A DNA stretch of 64,000 nt, from the NCBI RefSeq assembly GCF_003129965.1, contig NZ_NRCJ01000002.1, positions 186,001 through 250,000 of the forward strand, written 5' to 3'. The notes under the pieces were generated by a model. It searched no databases and was not told the origin of the DNA. It worked only from the letters and a program-made list of their open reading frames with translations. The position numbers were made by a program, and so were the translations under genes. Source of the DNA: Aggregatibacter kilianii (GTDB lineage Bacteria; Pseudomonadota; Gammaproteobacteria; Enterobacterales; Pasteurellaceae). Below are positions 48,739 through 57,134 of the stretch, piece after piece. How positions within the stretch are numbered: position 1 is the stretch's first letter; each line of letters starts with the position of its first letter.

Positions 48739-48891
48739 CTAAAAATACTCCGTCTTATACCGCCCCCCCATTCTGCTTTGACGGCGGGAAGAAATCCGTC
48801 CCGCTCTTGTGCCATCGAGCATGGCGGGCGTGTAGCGGTAGAAATCGGCTTGTTCCCAGTCGAAGGTGGTTTGGATTTCTTTTTTAGCCAT
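48739..48891 (-). pseudogene. Truncated copy of the oxidoreductase C-terminus
   Basis: About 140 bases match the 3' end of the oxidoreductase gene (50340 onward) at over 90 percent. Read from the ATG at 48891 it gives MAKKE fused to IQTTFDWEQADFYRYTP, then a region shifted by a one-base loss and restored by a one-base gain, ending in YKTEYF. It is a 50-codon remnant and not a functional enzyme. Together with the real gene it brackets the AAA ATPase gene. Confidence 0.8.
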
Positions 48892-48956
48892 TCTTATCTT
48901 TCCTAAATAGCAGTTTAATATTTTTATTTAAATGAATCTTAAGGATTTTAATAATC

Positions 48957-50189
48957 TTATGGGAGATTATTGCCAACAGGTGCTTCCCATATCTCCCCAA
49001 TAAACCCCCTCAAACTCAAACACTTCACGCCTTCAAAACTGTTTCCGTCAAATTCATCCATGGTAACGACGTATTTCGGGTAGTTGTCCCCGATTTTCAG
49101 CAGGTTGCCGAATTCACGTTCCAAGGTTTTTTCTTCGTTGATGGTCAGTGTTGCCTGTACATAAATCCGCTCTCCGTTTTTTTCGGCGACGAAGTCGATT
49201 TCCTGATTGTTCAAACCGCCGATTTTGACATTAAAACCCGCAATTTGCAGGTGGTTGAAAATGGCGTTTTCCAATAGCTTGCCGCGATCTTGTACGCGGT
49301 AGCCGATAAGGGCGTTGCGTAGTCCCAAATCTTCAAAATAGTATTTCTCGCCGATTTCAAATATCCGTTTGCCGACAATATCATAGCGCGGTACTTTGTG
49401 GATTAAAAAGGCGTTGGCGAGATATTCCGCGTAGTTTTGCACTTGGGTAACCGAGGTGGAAATTTTTTGTGATTTGAGAAAATCCGTGATTTTTTTTGCG
49501 GAAAACAGGTTGCCGATATTGTCCGCCAGAAACTGGGTGAGCTGTTCTAAAAACTGCGGATTGCGCAATGAATAGCGGTTCACGATGTCGCGGATGGCGA
49601 TGGTGGAATAGATGTTTCTCAGGTATTCAAAGACGATGTTGTCTTGCAGTGGCAAATCCTTCAAATAGGGCAAACCGCCGTATTTGAGGTATTGCGCCAT
49701 GGCTTTGTCACTGTCTTCAAGGCGCATAAATTGCAAAAATTCGGGATAGGAAAGGGAATGGACGTGGATTTCCACCGCACGTCCACTCAATGCCCCGGCG
49801 ATGTCGCGGGAAAGCAGGTGCGCATTGCTGCCCGTGCAATACAAATCCAGTTCGTCATCCAGCAGCAATGAGCGCAGCGCGGTTTCAAAATCTTGGATTT
49901 CCTGAATTTCATCAATAAAAACATAATTTTTCCGACCGCTCTTTTTTTCGGATAATACGAAATCCGCCAAGTCTTGCGCTGTTTTCAAATAGGAAAAAGC
50001 CAAGTCTTCTTTGTTGATATAAATGATCGGCACATGTTCGTCAGCCGCGCGGATTTCCTGCATGATTTGGAACAGCAAATAACTTTTGCCTACCCGTCTT
50101 TGCCCGGTAAACACTTTAATCAGTTGCTTGCCGATAAATGGGCGGACGGTATTCAGGTAGCGTTGGCGGTAAATCAGATCTTTTTTCAT
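48957..50189 (-). CDS. AAA ATPase with DUF4143 domain
   Basis: This 410-residue P-loop protein of the AAA_14/DUF4143 class has Walker A GQRRVGKSYLL near residue 35, Walker B-like NYVFIDEIQEI, the sensor-like LDLYCTGSNAHLLS and a C-terminal nuclease-like fold (GGLNNQEIDFVAEKNGERIYVQ, in pieces). Start 50189 has GGAG seven bases upstream. Members are scattered by horizontal transfer and have no agreed function. It is bracketed by oxidoreductase-derived repeats, with a large palindrome in front of it. The gene is AT-richer than neighbours. Confidence 0.82.
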   Translation of the reverse strand: MKKDLIYRQRYLNTVRPFIGKQLIKVFTGQRRVGKSYLLFQIMQEIRAADEHVPIIYINKEDLAFSYLKTAQDLADFVLSEKKSGRKNYVFIDEIQEIQDFETALRSLLLDDELDLYCTGSNAHLLSRDIAGALSGRAVEIHVHSLSYPEFLQFMRLEDSDKAMAQYLKYGGLPYLKDLPLQDNIVFEYLRNIYSTIAIRDIVNRYSLRNPQFLEQLTQFLADNIGNLFSAKKITDFLKSQKISTSVTQVQNYAEYLANAFLIHKVPRYDIVGKRIFEIGEKYYFEDLGLRNALIGYRVQDRGKLLENAIFNHLQIAGFNVKIGGLNNQEIDFVAEKNGERIYVQATLTINEEKTLEREFGNLLKIGDNYPKYVVTMDEFDGNSFEGVKCLSLRGFIGEIWEAPVGNNLP

Positions 50190-50212
50190 AGTAATCTCCA
50201 TGTGTACTGGAA

Positions 50213-50271
50213 ATTATAGGTTAGATATGAAAAAGTTTCTACTATAATGGAAACTTTTTCATATTTCTAAC
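50213..50271. promoter_or_regulatory. Large AT-rich inverted repeat before the ATPase gene
   Basis: GTTAGATATGAAAAAGTTTC (50220-50239) pairs with the segment 50250-50271 over about 20 bp around a 10-base loop. A minus-strand TATAAT at 50213-50218 sits next to it, so the palindrome could be an operator over the ATPase promoter. Confidence 0.5.
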
Positions 50272-50288
50272 TTTTATCCAATATAAAA

Positions 50289-50339
50289 AGGTCGTCTGAA
50301 AAAATGTTTCCTATTCCAACCGCACTTTTCAGACGACCT
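50289..50339. terminator. Neisseria uptake-sequence hairpin enclosing a Haemophilus-type core
   Basis: Two perfect mucosa-type Neisseria uptake sequences face each other (50289-50300 and 50328-50339), the usual layout of Neisseria terminators. Between them, abutting the right arm, is ACCGCACTT (50319-50327), the Haemophilus-type core. It lies after the oxidoreductase gene. Confidence 0.85.
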
Positions 50340-51482
50340 CTAAAAATGCTCCGTCTTATACCGCACACCACTCTGCTTTGACGGTGGGAAGAAATCCGTT
50401 CCGGCTCTTGTGCCGTCGAGCATGGCGGGCGTGTAGCGGTAGAAATCGGCTTGTTCCCAGTCGAAGGTGGTTTGGATTTCGTCTTCGCGGTCGGTTTCGA
50501 TGAGTTCCACCAAATTCGGGTTGAGCATAATGCTTTTGCCGATGGAGACGCTTTCCACCCAGCCGGTTTGATAGGCTTTGAGCATATCGTCGGCGGTGTA
50601 GAGATTGCCCGAGCCGAAGAACGGCAGGCGGCCGTTGATGCGTTCGTGCACCACTTGCATACGCGTGAGGTTGGTGTCTGCGCCGCGACGGACTTTTTTG
50701 TAGAAGTCCCACAGCGAGATGTGCAGGTATTGCAGCGGTTTTTCGAGCAGTGCGTCCACCAGCGTGAGCGTTTCTTTCATGGTGATGCCGTCTGCGCCCG
50801 GTTCTTCCGGCGAGAAGCGGTAGCCGATGATGAAGTCGGGGCGGTGGTGTTTTTGGCGCATTTCGTCAATGGCATCAATGATGGCAAGCGGGAAACGCAG
50901 GCGTTTTTCCAAGCTGCCGCCCCAGTAGTCGGTGCGTAAATTGGTAGCGGCGGAGACGAATTGTTGGATTTGCCAGCCGTTCGCGCCGTGGATTTCCACG
51001 CCGTCAAAACCTGCGTTCATCACCAGTTCCGCCGCGTAAGCGTAGCTTTGCACCATATCCCACACTTCCTGTTCCGTCATGGTGCGGAAGCGTCCGTACA
51101 TATCGCCGGTCGGGGCGATGACATCGTGTCCTTGTGTCATCGACGGGTCGGCACGCAAGCCGGAATGGGCGATTTGCACCACCGCTTTTGCGCCTTGTGC
51201 GTGGGCGATTTCGGCGTATTCGCGCAAGGTCGGCAAATGGCGTTCGTCAAAGGCGTTGGGCGATTCAAAGCCGATGCCGCTGGGGTGGACGTTGGTAAAC
51301 GGCATAATGTAAAGCCCGAAACCTTCAAAACGGTTTTGCCAGAAGTGGCGGCCTGCTTCGGTCATCTCGCCGTCTGCGCCCGAATCGTAAATGGTGAGTG
51401 GCGCGACGGTGAGGCGGTTTTTGATTTCAACGCCGTTGTTTAAGGTGTAGGGTTGGAATAGGGGTTGGTATTTCGCTTTCAT
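50340..51482 (-). CDS. NADH:flavin oxidoreductase (Old Yellow Enzyme family)
   Basis: This FMN enzyme reduces alpha,beta-unsaturated carbonyls or related electrophiles using NAD(P)H. The N-terminal FQPYTLNNGVEIKNRLTVAP, HSGLRADP, GVEIHGANGWQIQQFVS and RLRFPLAII pieces are the family hallmarks. The 380 residues give a single barrel domain without the iron-sulfur extension of the 2,4-dienoyl-CoA type. It is divergent from a LysR gene with a 369-base gap and shares a duplicated promoter region with the hydrolase operon. The coding DNA is GC-rich compared with the flanks. Confidence 0.9.
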   Translation of the reverse strand: MKAKYQPLFQPYTLNNGVEIKNRLTVAPLTIYDSGADGEMTEAGRHFWQNRFEGFGLYIMPFTNVHPSGIGFESPNAFDERHLPTLREYAEIAHAQGAKAVVQIAHSGLRADPSMTQGHDVIAPTGDMYGRFRTMTEQEVWDMVQSYAYAAELVMNAGFDGVEIHGANGWQIQQFVSAATNLRTDYWGGSLEKRLRFPLAIIDAIDEMRQKHHRPDFIIGYRFSPEEPGADGITMKETLTLVDALLEKPLQYLHISLWDFYKKVRRGADTNLTRMQVVHERINGRLPFFGSGNLYTADDMLKAYQTGWVESVSIGKSIMLNPNLVELIETDREDEIQTTFDWEQADFYRYTPAMLDGTRAGTDFFPPSKQSGVRYKTEHF

Positions 51483-51539
51483 CTTTTGCTCCTTGCAAAA
51501 CGTTGATTATTTTCGACCGCTTGTTGCGGAATGGCGGCT

Positions 51540-51604
51540 ATTATAAAGCGACAGTTTTGAGGAAAAAGAAGTGAATAATCAAATGACTTTTGCTATATTG
51601 GCAA
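51540..51604 (-). promoter_or_regulatory. Promoter and operator of the oxidoreductase gene
   Basis: A minus-strand TATAAT (51540-51545) lies 35 bases from the element at 51580-51604 that matches the hydrolase operon element at 23 of 25 positions. Both contain GCAAAAGTCATTTG. Confidence 0.6.
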
Positions 51605-51647
51605 GAATTGAGTAAAAATAAAAACTAATTTCTCCGTTTTTTATTCT

Positions 51648-51813
51648 GTCAAATCTCCCCTACCCCTCTTTGCTAAAGAGGGGAATTGTTCTTTATGAAA
51701 TAAAGTTTATTTGACTCATTTGAATTTTTAGATGTTGAAGTAAAAAGATAAAATCTAAATTTACTGCGATTAAATCCCCTCTTTAGCAAAGAGGGGTAGG
51801 GGGGAGATTTGGC
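51648..51813. mobile_element. MITE-like inverted-repeat element
   Basis: Arms of 35 and 37 bases (51650-51684 and 51775-51811) are inverted copies, each itself containing the palindrome CCCCTCTTT-GCT-AAAGAGGGG, with a 90-base AT-rich centre. It encodes nothing; no clear target duplication is visible. Confidence 0.55.
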
Positions 51814-51851
51814 AGTCGCAATTAATGAAGAAATTAACCAATAGGAATACC

Positions 51852-52748
51852 ATGGATAGCATTCAAACCCTACAAATTTACGCCCGCGTGGTGGAAGCGG
51901 GCAGTTTCAGCAAGGCGGCGGAGCAGTTGGACGTACACGTTTCGGTGATTTCCAAAGCCGTGAAATATTTGGAAAACCAGCTCGGCTCGCGCCTGCTCAA
52001 CCGCACCACGCGAAAAATCGCCCTGACTGCGGAAGGCGAACAGTTTTACGAAAAAAGTGTGTCGTTGTTGGCGGAATTGGAAAGCACTTTCAACGATTTA
52101 TCCGGTTCGGCGCAACAAGCCCAAGGCAAGTTGCGTGTGGATATGTCGCCTGCGGTGATGCCTTTTGTCGTGAGTAAATTGCCTGAATTTCAACGCCAAT
52201 ATCCCGACATCCAACTGGTGCTGACCGCCAGCGACCGCACCAGTGATTTGATTGACGACGGCTTGGATTGCGCCTTGCGTTTGGGCAAATTGGACGACGC
52301 AGGCTACATCGCCAAACGCCTTGCCGATGTGCAAATGGTGGTATGCGCCGCGCCCAATTATCTTGCCGAACGTGGCACGCCAAAGGATTTGAGCGATTTG
52401 CAGCAGCATTCCGCCATCAACTATTTCTACGGCAAACACCGCAAAATCCTGCCGTGGCAGTTCACCCAAAAAGGCAAACCGCACAGCTTAAAAATGCCGT
52501 CTGCAATTTTGGTGAACGATTCAAACCTGCTGCTCAACAGCCTGCTCGCAGGCTTAGGCATCGGCTACTTGCCGCACCTGCTCGTCGCGCCGTATCTCAA
52601 AAACGGCGAACTCGTCCCTCTGCTGACCGACTGCACCTTGCCAAGCCGCGATTTGTGGCTGGTCTATCCGCAACGCACGTTCGTGCCGAAAAGATTGGCG
52701 GTGTTTATAGAGTGGGTAGTGGGGGTGTTTGAAGGGGAAAAGGGGTGA
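51852..52748 (+). CDS. LysR-type regulator of the oxidoreductase region
   Basis: This is a CrgA/PA4877-like LysR protein. Its N-terminal helix-turn-helix (DSIQTLQIYARVVEAGSFSK, then AAEQLDVHVSVISKAVKYLE) and the effector domain ending LWLVYPQRTFVPKRLAVFIEW are complete. ATG at 51852 follows AGGAAT. It is divergent from the oxidoreductase gene and is the best candidate regulator of both duplicated promoters. An 11/12 classical Neisseria uptake sequence (52494-52505) lies within it, and the DNA is GC-rich. Confidence 0.88.
   Translation: MDSIQTLQIYARVVEAGSFSKAAEQLDVHVSVISKAVKYLENQLGSRLLNRTTRKIALTAEGEQFYEKSVSLLAELESTFNDLSGSAQQAQGKLRVDMSPAVMPFVVSKLPEFQRQYPDIQLVLTASDRTSDLIDDGLDCALRLGKLDDAGYIAKRLADVQMVVCAAPNYLAERGTPKDLSDLQQHSAINYFYGKHRKILPWQFTQKGKPHSLKMPSAILVNDSNLLLNSLLAGLGIGYLPHLLVAPYLKNGELVPLLTDCTLPSRDLWLVYPQRTFVPKRLAVFIEWVVGVFEGEKG
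52494..52505 (+). other. Neisseria-type uptake sequence, 11/12 match
   Basis: ATGCCGTCTGCA differs by one base from the classical form. It lies inside the LysR gene. Confidence 0.5.
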
Positions 52749-52782
52749 AGAAAGGTCGCGTGTTATAAGTCTTTATAATAAT

Positions 52783-52817
52783 AAAGCCTTTGCGGCGAAC
52801 CGAAAAGGCTTTTTTTG
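52783..52817. terminator. Terminator between LysR and ftsH
   Basis: AAAGCCTTT pairs with AAAAGGCTTT across a 12-base loop and is followed by a T run; the flanking genes converge. Confidence 0.75.
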
Positions 52818-52818
52818 T

Positions 52819-54783
52819 TTAGTTATCGGAAGATTTAGAATCGTCGTTTTTTTCCACCGCACTTTCTGTTTCAGTCTCTTGTGTTTCAGCTTGTTGCGTA
52901 TCAGCTGCTTTTGGCGCTTCAGCTTTCGGCTGTTGAGACTCGGTTTTGGTGGTGCTTCTCGGTTCTTCCCAGCCCGGAGGTGGGGTCACCGGTTGGCGAT
53001 TCATTAATTGCTTGATTTGCTCTTCTTCAATGGTTTCGTATTTCACCAGCGCATCTTTCATGGCGTGCAAAATATCCATATTATCCGTCAGAATTTGTCT
53101 CGCACGTTCATAATTACGGCTGACAATGGCGCGAACTTCTTCGTCAATCACATGCGCCGTTTCATCGGACATATGTTTAGCTTTTGCCATGGAGCGGCCT
53201 AAGAACACCTCGCCATCATCTTCGGTGTAAAGAATCGGACCGAGTTTGTCGGAGAAGCCCCATTGGGTCACCATGTTACGGGCGATATTGGTCGCTACTT
53301 TAATGTCGTTAGATGCACCAGTGGAGATATTTTCTTCGCCGTAAATCAAGTCTTCCGCCAAACGGCCTGCATACAAGGTAGAAAGTTTACTTTCCAGTTG
53401 TTTTTGACTGATGCTGACTTGATCGCCTTCCGGTAAGAAGAAGGTTACCCCTAAGGCACGTCCGCGCGGAATAATCGTCACTTTGTGTACAGGATCATGT
53501 TCCGGCACTAAGTAGCCAACGATCGCATGACCCGCTTCGTGATACGCGGTAGATTCTTTTTGTTTGTCGGTCATGATCATGGTACGACGTTCAGGCCCCA
53601 TGTTGATTTTATCTTTGGCTTTCTCAAACTCAACCATGGTAACGGTGCGCTTATTGGTGCGTGCTGCAAATAATGCGGCTTCATTCACCAAATTTGCCAA
53701 ATCCGCACCGGAATAACCCGGCGTACCACGTGCAAGCGTCATGGCATCCACATCCGGTGCAATCGGCACTTTACGCATATGCACTTTGAGGATTTGTTCA
53801 CGACCTTTTACATCCGGCAAACCGACCACGACTTGACGGTCAAAACGTCCGGGGCGGGTTAATGCAGGGTCCAACACATCAGGGCGGTTAGTCGCGGCAA
53901 TTACAATAACTCCTTCGTTACCTTCAAAACCATCCATTTCCACTAACATTTGGTTTAAGGTTTGTTCACGTTCATCATGACCGCCACCGAGACCTGCGCC
54001 ACGTTGGCGACCAACGGCATCAATTTCGTCGATGAAAATTAAGCAAGGCGCATTTTTTTTCGCTTGTTCGAACATATCACGCACACGAGACGCACCCACA
54101 CCGACGAACATTTCTACGAAGTCAGAACCTGAAATGGTAAAGAAAGGCACTTTTGCCTCCCCGGCAATGGCTTTCGCCAACAAGGTTTTACCCGTACCCG
54201 GAGGACCAACCATCAAAATCCCTTTTGGAATTTTACCGCCTAAATTTTGGAATTTTTTCGGTTCTCTTAAGAAGTCAACGATTTCGCCCACTTCTTCTTT
54301 CGCTTCATCACAACCCGCCACATCGGCAAAGGTAGTTTTGATTTGTTCTTGTGTCATCATGCGTGCACGGCTTTTCCCAAAACTCATGGCTTTACCGCCA
54401 CCGCCTTGCATTTGTCGCATGAAGAAAACCCAAACACCGATTAATAACAACATCGGGAACCAAGAAATAAGAATTTGAGATAATAAACCTCGTCTTTCCG
54501 GCGGTGTGCCTTCGACTTTCACTTTTTTATTAAGTAAATCATTCAGTAGGTTTTTATCTTCCAACGGAATAATTGTCGTATATTTAGCCCCATCGGCTTT
54601 GGTGACTAAAATTTCATTGTCTTCAAATTTAGCCTGACGCACCTGATTATTTTCAAGATCAGAAATGAATGTCGTATAGTCCGTCATTCCCCCGTTAGAA
54701 GTGGCATTAAAACTTTGATAGGCAGTCATCATTACAACGGCCACAACCACCCAAAGAATTAAATTTTTTACCATGTCGTTCAA
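52819..54783 (-). CDS. ftsH: ATP-dependent zinc metalloprotease FtsH
   Basis: FtsH is the essential membrane-anchored AAA protease that degrades LpxC, misassembled membrane proteins and regulators. Two N-terminal membrane helices, Walker A GPPGTGKT (about residue 195), SRH-region arginines ([19 protein letters not shown] in part) and the zinc site HEAGH are all present. The C-terminal tail is rich in Q, T, E and P and is 20-30 residues longer than usual. The TTG at 54783 has GAGG seven bases upstream; the ATG nine bases later matches the E. coli N-terminus better (MVKNLILW). rlmE lies 97 bases before it, the usual partnership. Confidence 0.96.
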   Translation of the reverse strand: MNDMVKNLILWVVVAVVMMTAYQSFNATSNGGMTDYTTFISDLENNQVRQAKFEDNEILVTKADGAKYTTIIPLEDKNLLNDLLNKKVKVEGTPPERRGLLSQILISWFPMLLLIGVWVFFMRQMQGGGGKAMSFGKSRARMMTQEQIKTTFADVAGCDEAKEEVGEIVDFLREPKKFQNLGGKIPKGILMVGPPGTGKTLLAKAIAGEAKVPFFTISGSDFVEMFVGVGASRVRDMFEQAKKNAPCLIFIDEIDAVGRQRGAGLGGGHDEREQTLNQMLVEMDGFEGNEGVIVIAATNRPDVLDPALTRPGRFDRQVVVGLPDVKGREQILKVHMRKVPIAPDVDAMTLARGTPGYSGADLANLVNEAALFAARTNKRTVTMVEFEKAKDKINMGPERRTMIMTDKQKESTAYHEAGHAIVGYLVPEHDPVHKVTIIPRGRALGVTFFLPEGDQVSISQKQLESKLSTLYAGRLAEDLIYGEENISTGASNDIKVATNIARNMVTQWGFSDKLGPILYTEDDGEVFLGRSMAKAKHMSDETAHVIDEEVRAIVSRNYERARQILTDNMDILHAMKDALVKYETIEEEQIKQLMNRQPVTPPPGWEEPRSTTKTESQQPKAEAPKAADTQQAETQETETESAVEKNDDSKSSDN

Positions 54784-54880
54784 GGCATTACCTCGTATTT
54801 ATAAGTTAACAAAATGTTGCAAGGTTACTATATTTATCTCGAAAATTAAAGTTATCAAATCAATCGAACTTCTTTGTAAC

Positions 54881-55519
54881 CTAATCTGATGAGTGTTTAT
54901 AACCGGTTGCAACGATATAAACTTCCCGAGAACGTCCTCGGGAGGCTTCAGGTTTCCGAACTTTTACCACACTGAATAGAGAACGAATCTCTTTTAAGTA
55001 GTCATCAAAACCTTCACCCTGAAAAACTTTTACTACAAAACTTCCTTTATTGGCGAGCACTTGTTTGCACATATCCAATGCCAGCTCCACTAAATACATG
55101 GCACGCGGAATATCTACTGACGGCATGCCGCTGAAATTCGGCGCCATATCTGACATGACCACATCCACTTTATCTTCGCCGACCCTCTCTAATAAGGTGT
55201 TTAACACATTTTCGTCGCGGAAATCTCCTTGTAGGAAATCTACGCCGACAATAGGATCCATTTCCAAAATATCACAAGCGATAACCCGCCCGTTACGCCC
55301 GATTTGGCTGACTGCATACTGCGACCATCCACCCGGTGCAGCCCCGAGATCAACCACAGTCATGCCCGGTTTAAATAACCGATCGGTTTGCTGGATTTCA
55401 TCCAGTTTGAAATAGGCTCGGGAACGCAATTTCTGCTTATGAGCCTTCTGTACGAAAGGATCTTTAAAATGCTCGTTTAACCAACGGGTCGAACTCGCCG
55501 AACGTTTTTTCTTGCCCAT
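54881..55519 (-). CDS. rlmE: 23S rRNA 2'-O-methyltransferase RlmE
   Basis: RlmE (FtsJ/RrmJ) methylates U2552 of 23S rRNA. The SAM-binding segment [16 protein letters not shown], the [13 protein letters not shown] catalytic stretch and the lysine-containing [15 protein letters not shown] match the family. The length of 212 residues is standard. It precedes ftsH on the same strand, an arrangement shared with E. coli and Haemophilus. Confidence 0.95.
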   Translation of the reverse strand: MGKKKRSASSTRWLNEHFKDPFVQKAHKQKLRSRAYFKLDEIQQTDRLFKPGMTVVDLGAAPGGWSQYAVSQIGRNGRVIACDILEMDPIVGVDFLQGDFRDENVLNTLLERVGEDKVDVVMSDMAPNFSGMPSVDIPRAMYLVELALDMCKQVLANKGSFVVKVFQGEGFDDYLKEIRSLFSVVKVRKPEASRGRSREVYIVATGYKHSSD

Positions 55520-55595
55520 AATTCATCTTAATTTTGCAATGTTGTTGTATATAAGGCTGAAATTTCGCTTTTCAAGCCTAGTATCATGAAATAAA

Positions 55596-55630
55596 AAACC
55601 CACCTTCACAAAGATTGAAGGTGGTTTGAA
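55596..55630 (-). terminator. Terminator of purU
   Basis: AAACCACCTTCA on the minus strand pairs with TGAAGGTGG around a 7-base loop and is followed by a T-rich run. Confidence 0.8.
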
Positions 55631-55652
55631 AAAATAGCAACCAAAGTGCGGT

Positions 55653-56489
55653 CTATAAAACGATCGTTTTATTCTTATACACGAAGATACGATCATGCAA
55701 CGCCAAATCCAACGCGCGACTTAATACCGTTTTTTCTACATCACGACCGGCTTTCATCATGGCATCCGCGTTATAAGTATGATCGATATTAATCACGTTC
55801 TGCATAATAATCGGACCTTGATCCAATTCGTTATTAATAAAATGCGCTGTTGCACCGATGATTTTCACACCGCGTTCATAAGCTTGCTGATACGGTTTTG
55901 CACCAATAAACGCAGGTAAAAATGAATGATGAATATTAATTACCCGATTCGGATAACGCGCAACAAATTTCGGATTTAATACCCGCATATATTTTGCCAA
56001 CACAATATAATCCGGCGCAAATTCGTCTATTTTTTCAGCTAATAAGTGATCATGTTCTTCACGGGTTAAATTCTGATGGCTAATGCAGAAAAACGGAATA
56101 TCAAAGCGCTCTGCCAAACTGCGTAATGTTTCATGATTACCGATCACTGCCGCAATTTCTACATCTAAACCGCCATAATAGTTTTTCATCAAAATATCGC
56201 CCAAACAATGAGCTTCTTTGGTGACTAAAATGACAATTCGCTTACGTTTTGTACTAATTAAACGGCAATTCGTGCCTTGCGGTAAACTCAGTTCCAAATC
56301 GGCTAACAAGGTTTCTTCATTAAAAATACCCTGTAATTCCGTACGCATAAAAAAATGCTTGGTTTCAAAATCAACAAACTCGTTATTGTGGACAATATTT
56401 AGCTGGTGCTTATAACAAATGTTGGTGATTTTAGAAATAAGCCCTTTGTCGTCAGGGCAGTCTGTCAGTAAGATTTTATTTTCAATCAT
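55653..56489 (-). CDS. purU: Formyltetrahydrofolate deformylase
   Basis: PurU hydrolyses 10-formyltetrahydrofolate to formate and tetrahydrofolate. The N-terminal ACT domain (LLTDCPDDKGLISKITNICY) and the formyltransferase-like catalytic part (SHQNLTREEHD; NIHHSFLPAFIGAKPYQQAY; GATAHFINNELDQGPII) are complete. The start at 56489 (MIENKILLTDC) is preferred to a TTG at 56498. At 278 residues it matches the Haemophilus length. An uptake core (55644-55652) lies directly after its stop. Confidence 0.96.
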   Translation of the reverse strand: MIENKILLTDCPDDKGLISKITNICYKHQLNIVHNNEFVDFETKHFFMRTELQGIFNEETLLADLELSLPQGTNCRLISTKRKRIVILVTKEAHCLGDILMKNYYGGLDVEIAAVIGNHETLRSLAERFDIPFFCISHQNLTREEHDHLLAEKIDEFAPDYIVLAKYMRVLNPKFVARYPNRVINIHHSFLPAFIGAKPYQQAYERGVKIIGATAHFINNELDQGPIIMQNVINIDHTYNADAMMKAGRDVEKTVLSRALDLALHDRIFVYKNKTIVL

Positions 56490-56510
56490 AGTGGCCAATG
56501 TTCAAATAAA

Positions 56511-56538
56511 AAGAAAACCCATAAAAATGGGTTTTCTT
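56511..56538 (-). terminator. Terminator of hns
   Basis: AAGAAAACCCAT pairs with ATGGGTTTTCTT around AAAA, with T residues on the minus strand. Confidence 0.85.
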
Positions 56539-56557
56539 CTATAAGCTAGAAATAGGA

Positions 56558-56956
56558 TTAAATTTCAAAAGAGGATAAAGACTTACCCTTATCTAATTGT
56601 ACTTGGATTGCTTTAGGCGTTCTGCCTTGACCTGTCCAAGTTTTAGTTACGCCGTTTTCATCGACATATTGATATTTTGCAGGATGGGTATCTCTTTTCT
56701 TACGCACCACATCGGAACCTAAAATTTCTGCTAATTCGTCTGCGGTAATACCTTCCTGTTTTAATAATTCTTTATATTTTGCAATACGTTCTTGTCGTTC
56801 ATTTTCTTCCTGCTGAGCTTTCTGAATCTCTTCTTTCTTTTCAGTGACGACTAATTGCAATTTCTCTAAAATGCTTTCAAGTTGTTCTAACGCCAAATCA
56901 CGTGCAATGACACGCAAACTACGAATGTTCGTTAATATTTTTAACACATCGGACAT
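56558..56956 (-). CDS. hns: H-NS-family nucleoid protein
   Basis: H-NS binds AT-rich DNA and silences foreign genes. The 132-residue protein has the N-terminal oligomerisation helix (LTNIRSLRVIARDLALEQLE in part), a coiled coil, a linker with many K/E residues and the AT-hook-like motif TWTGQGRTPKAI in the C-terminal domain. It is single, facing away from the riboswitch gene. Its presence is relevant to silencing of the AT-rich ATPase gene. Confidence 0.94.
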   Translation of the reverse strand: MSDVLKILTNIRSLRVIARDLALEQLESILEKLQLVVTEKKEEIQKAQQEENERQERIAKYKELLKQEGITADELAEILGSDVVRKKRDTHPAKYQYVDENGVTKTWTGQGRTPKAIQVQLDKGKSLSSFEI

Positions 56957-57134
56957 TAAATTTTCTCCTATAAATACAATTAAACTAACATATACAAAGC
57001 CGAGTTATCATAAACAAAATACCCACATAGGTAAATACCGTTTTTTATTAAACTAGTTCGTCAATTTTATCTAATTTTCATTTAGTGATTGGTTTTTCTC
57101 ATGTTTTATTGTAATCTTTAACTCATCCTACTTG

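Larger units (their letters stand above)
51483..51851. other. Divergent control region of oxidoreductase and LysR
   Basis: This gap carries the oxidoreductase promoter and its 25-base element, an ACCGCTTGT core of the Actinobacillus pleuropneumoniae-type uptake sequence (51516-51524), and a MITE-like inverted repeat (51648-51813). No gene is seen. Confidence 0.65.

Noticed and set aside
48622-48906. A 94-codon plus-strand frame downstream of the LysR gene
   Set aside because: It runs antisense through the oxidoreductase remnant, has low-complexity composition and no recognisable start context.
50784-50795. ATGCCGTCTGCG as another Neisseria uptake sequence
   Set aside because: It has two mismatches to the 12-base form, so it is not counted.
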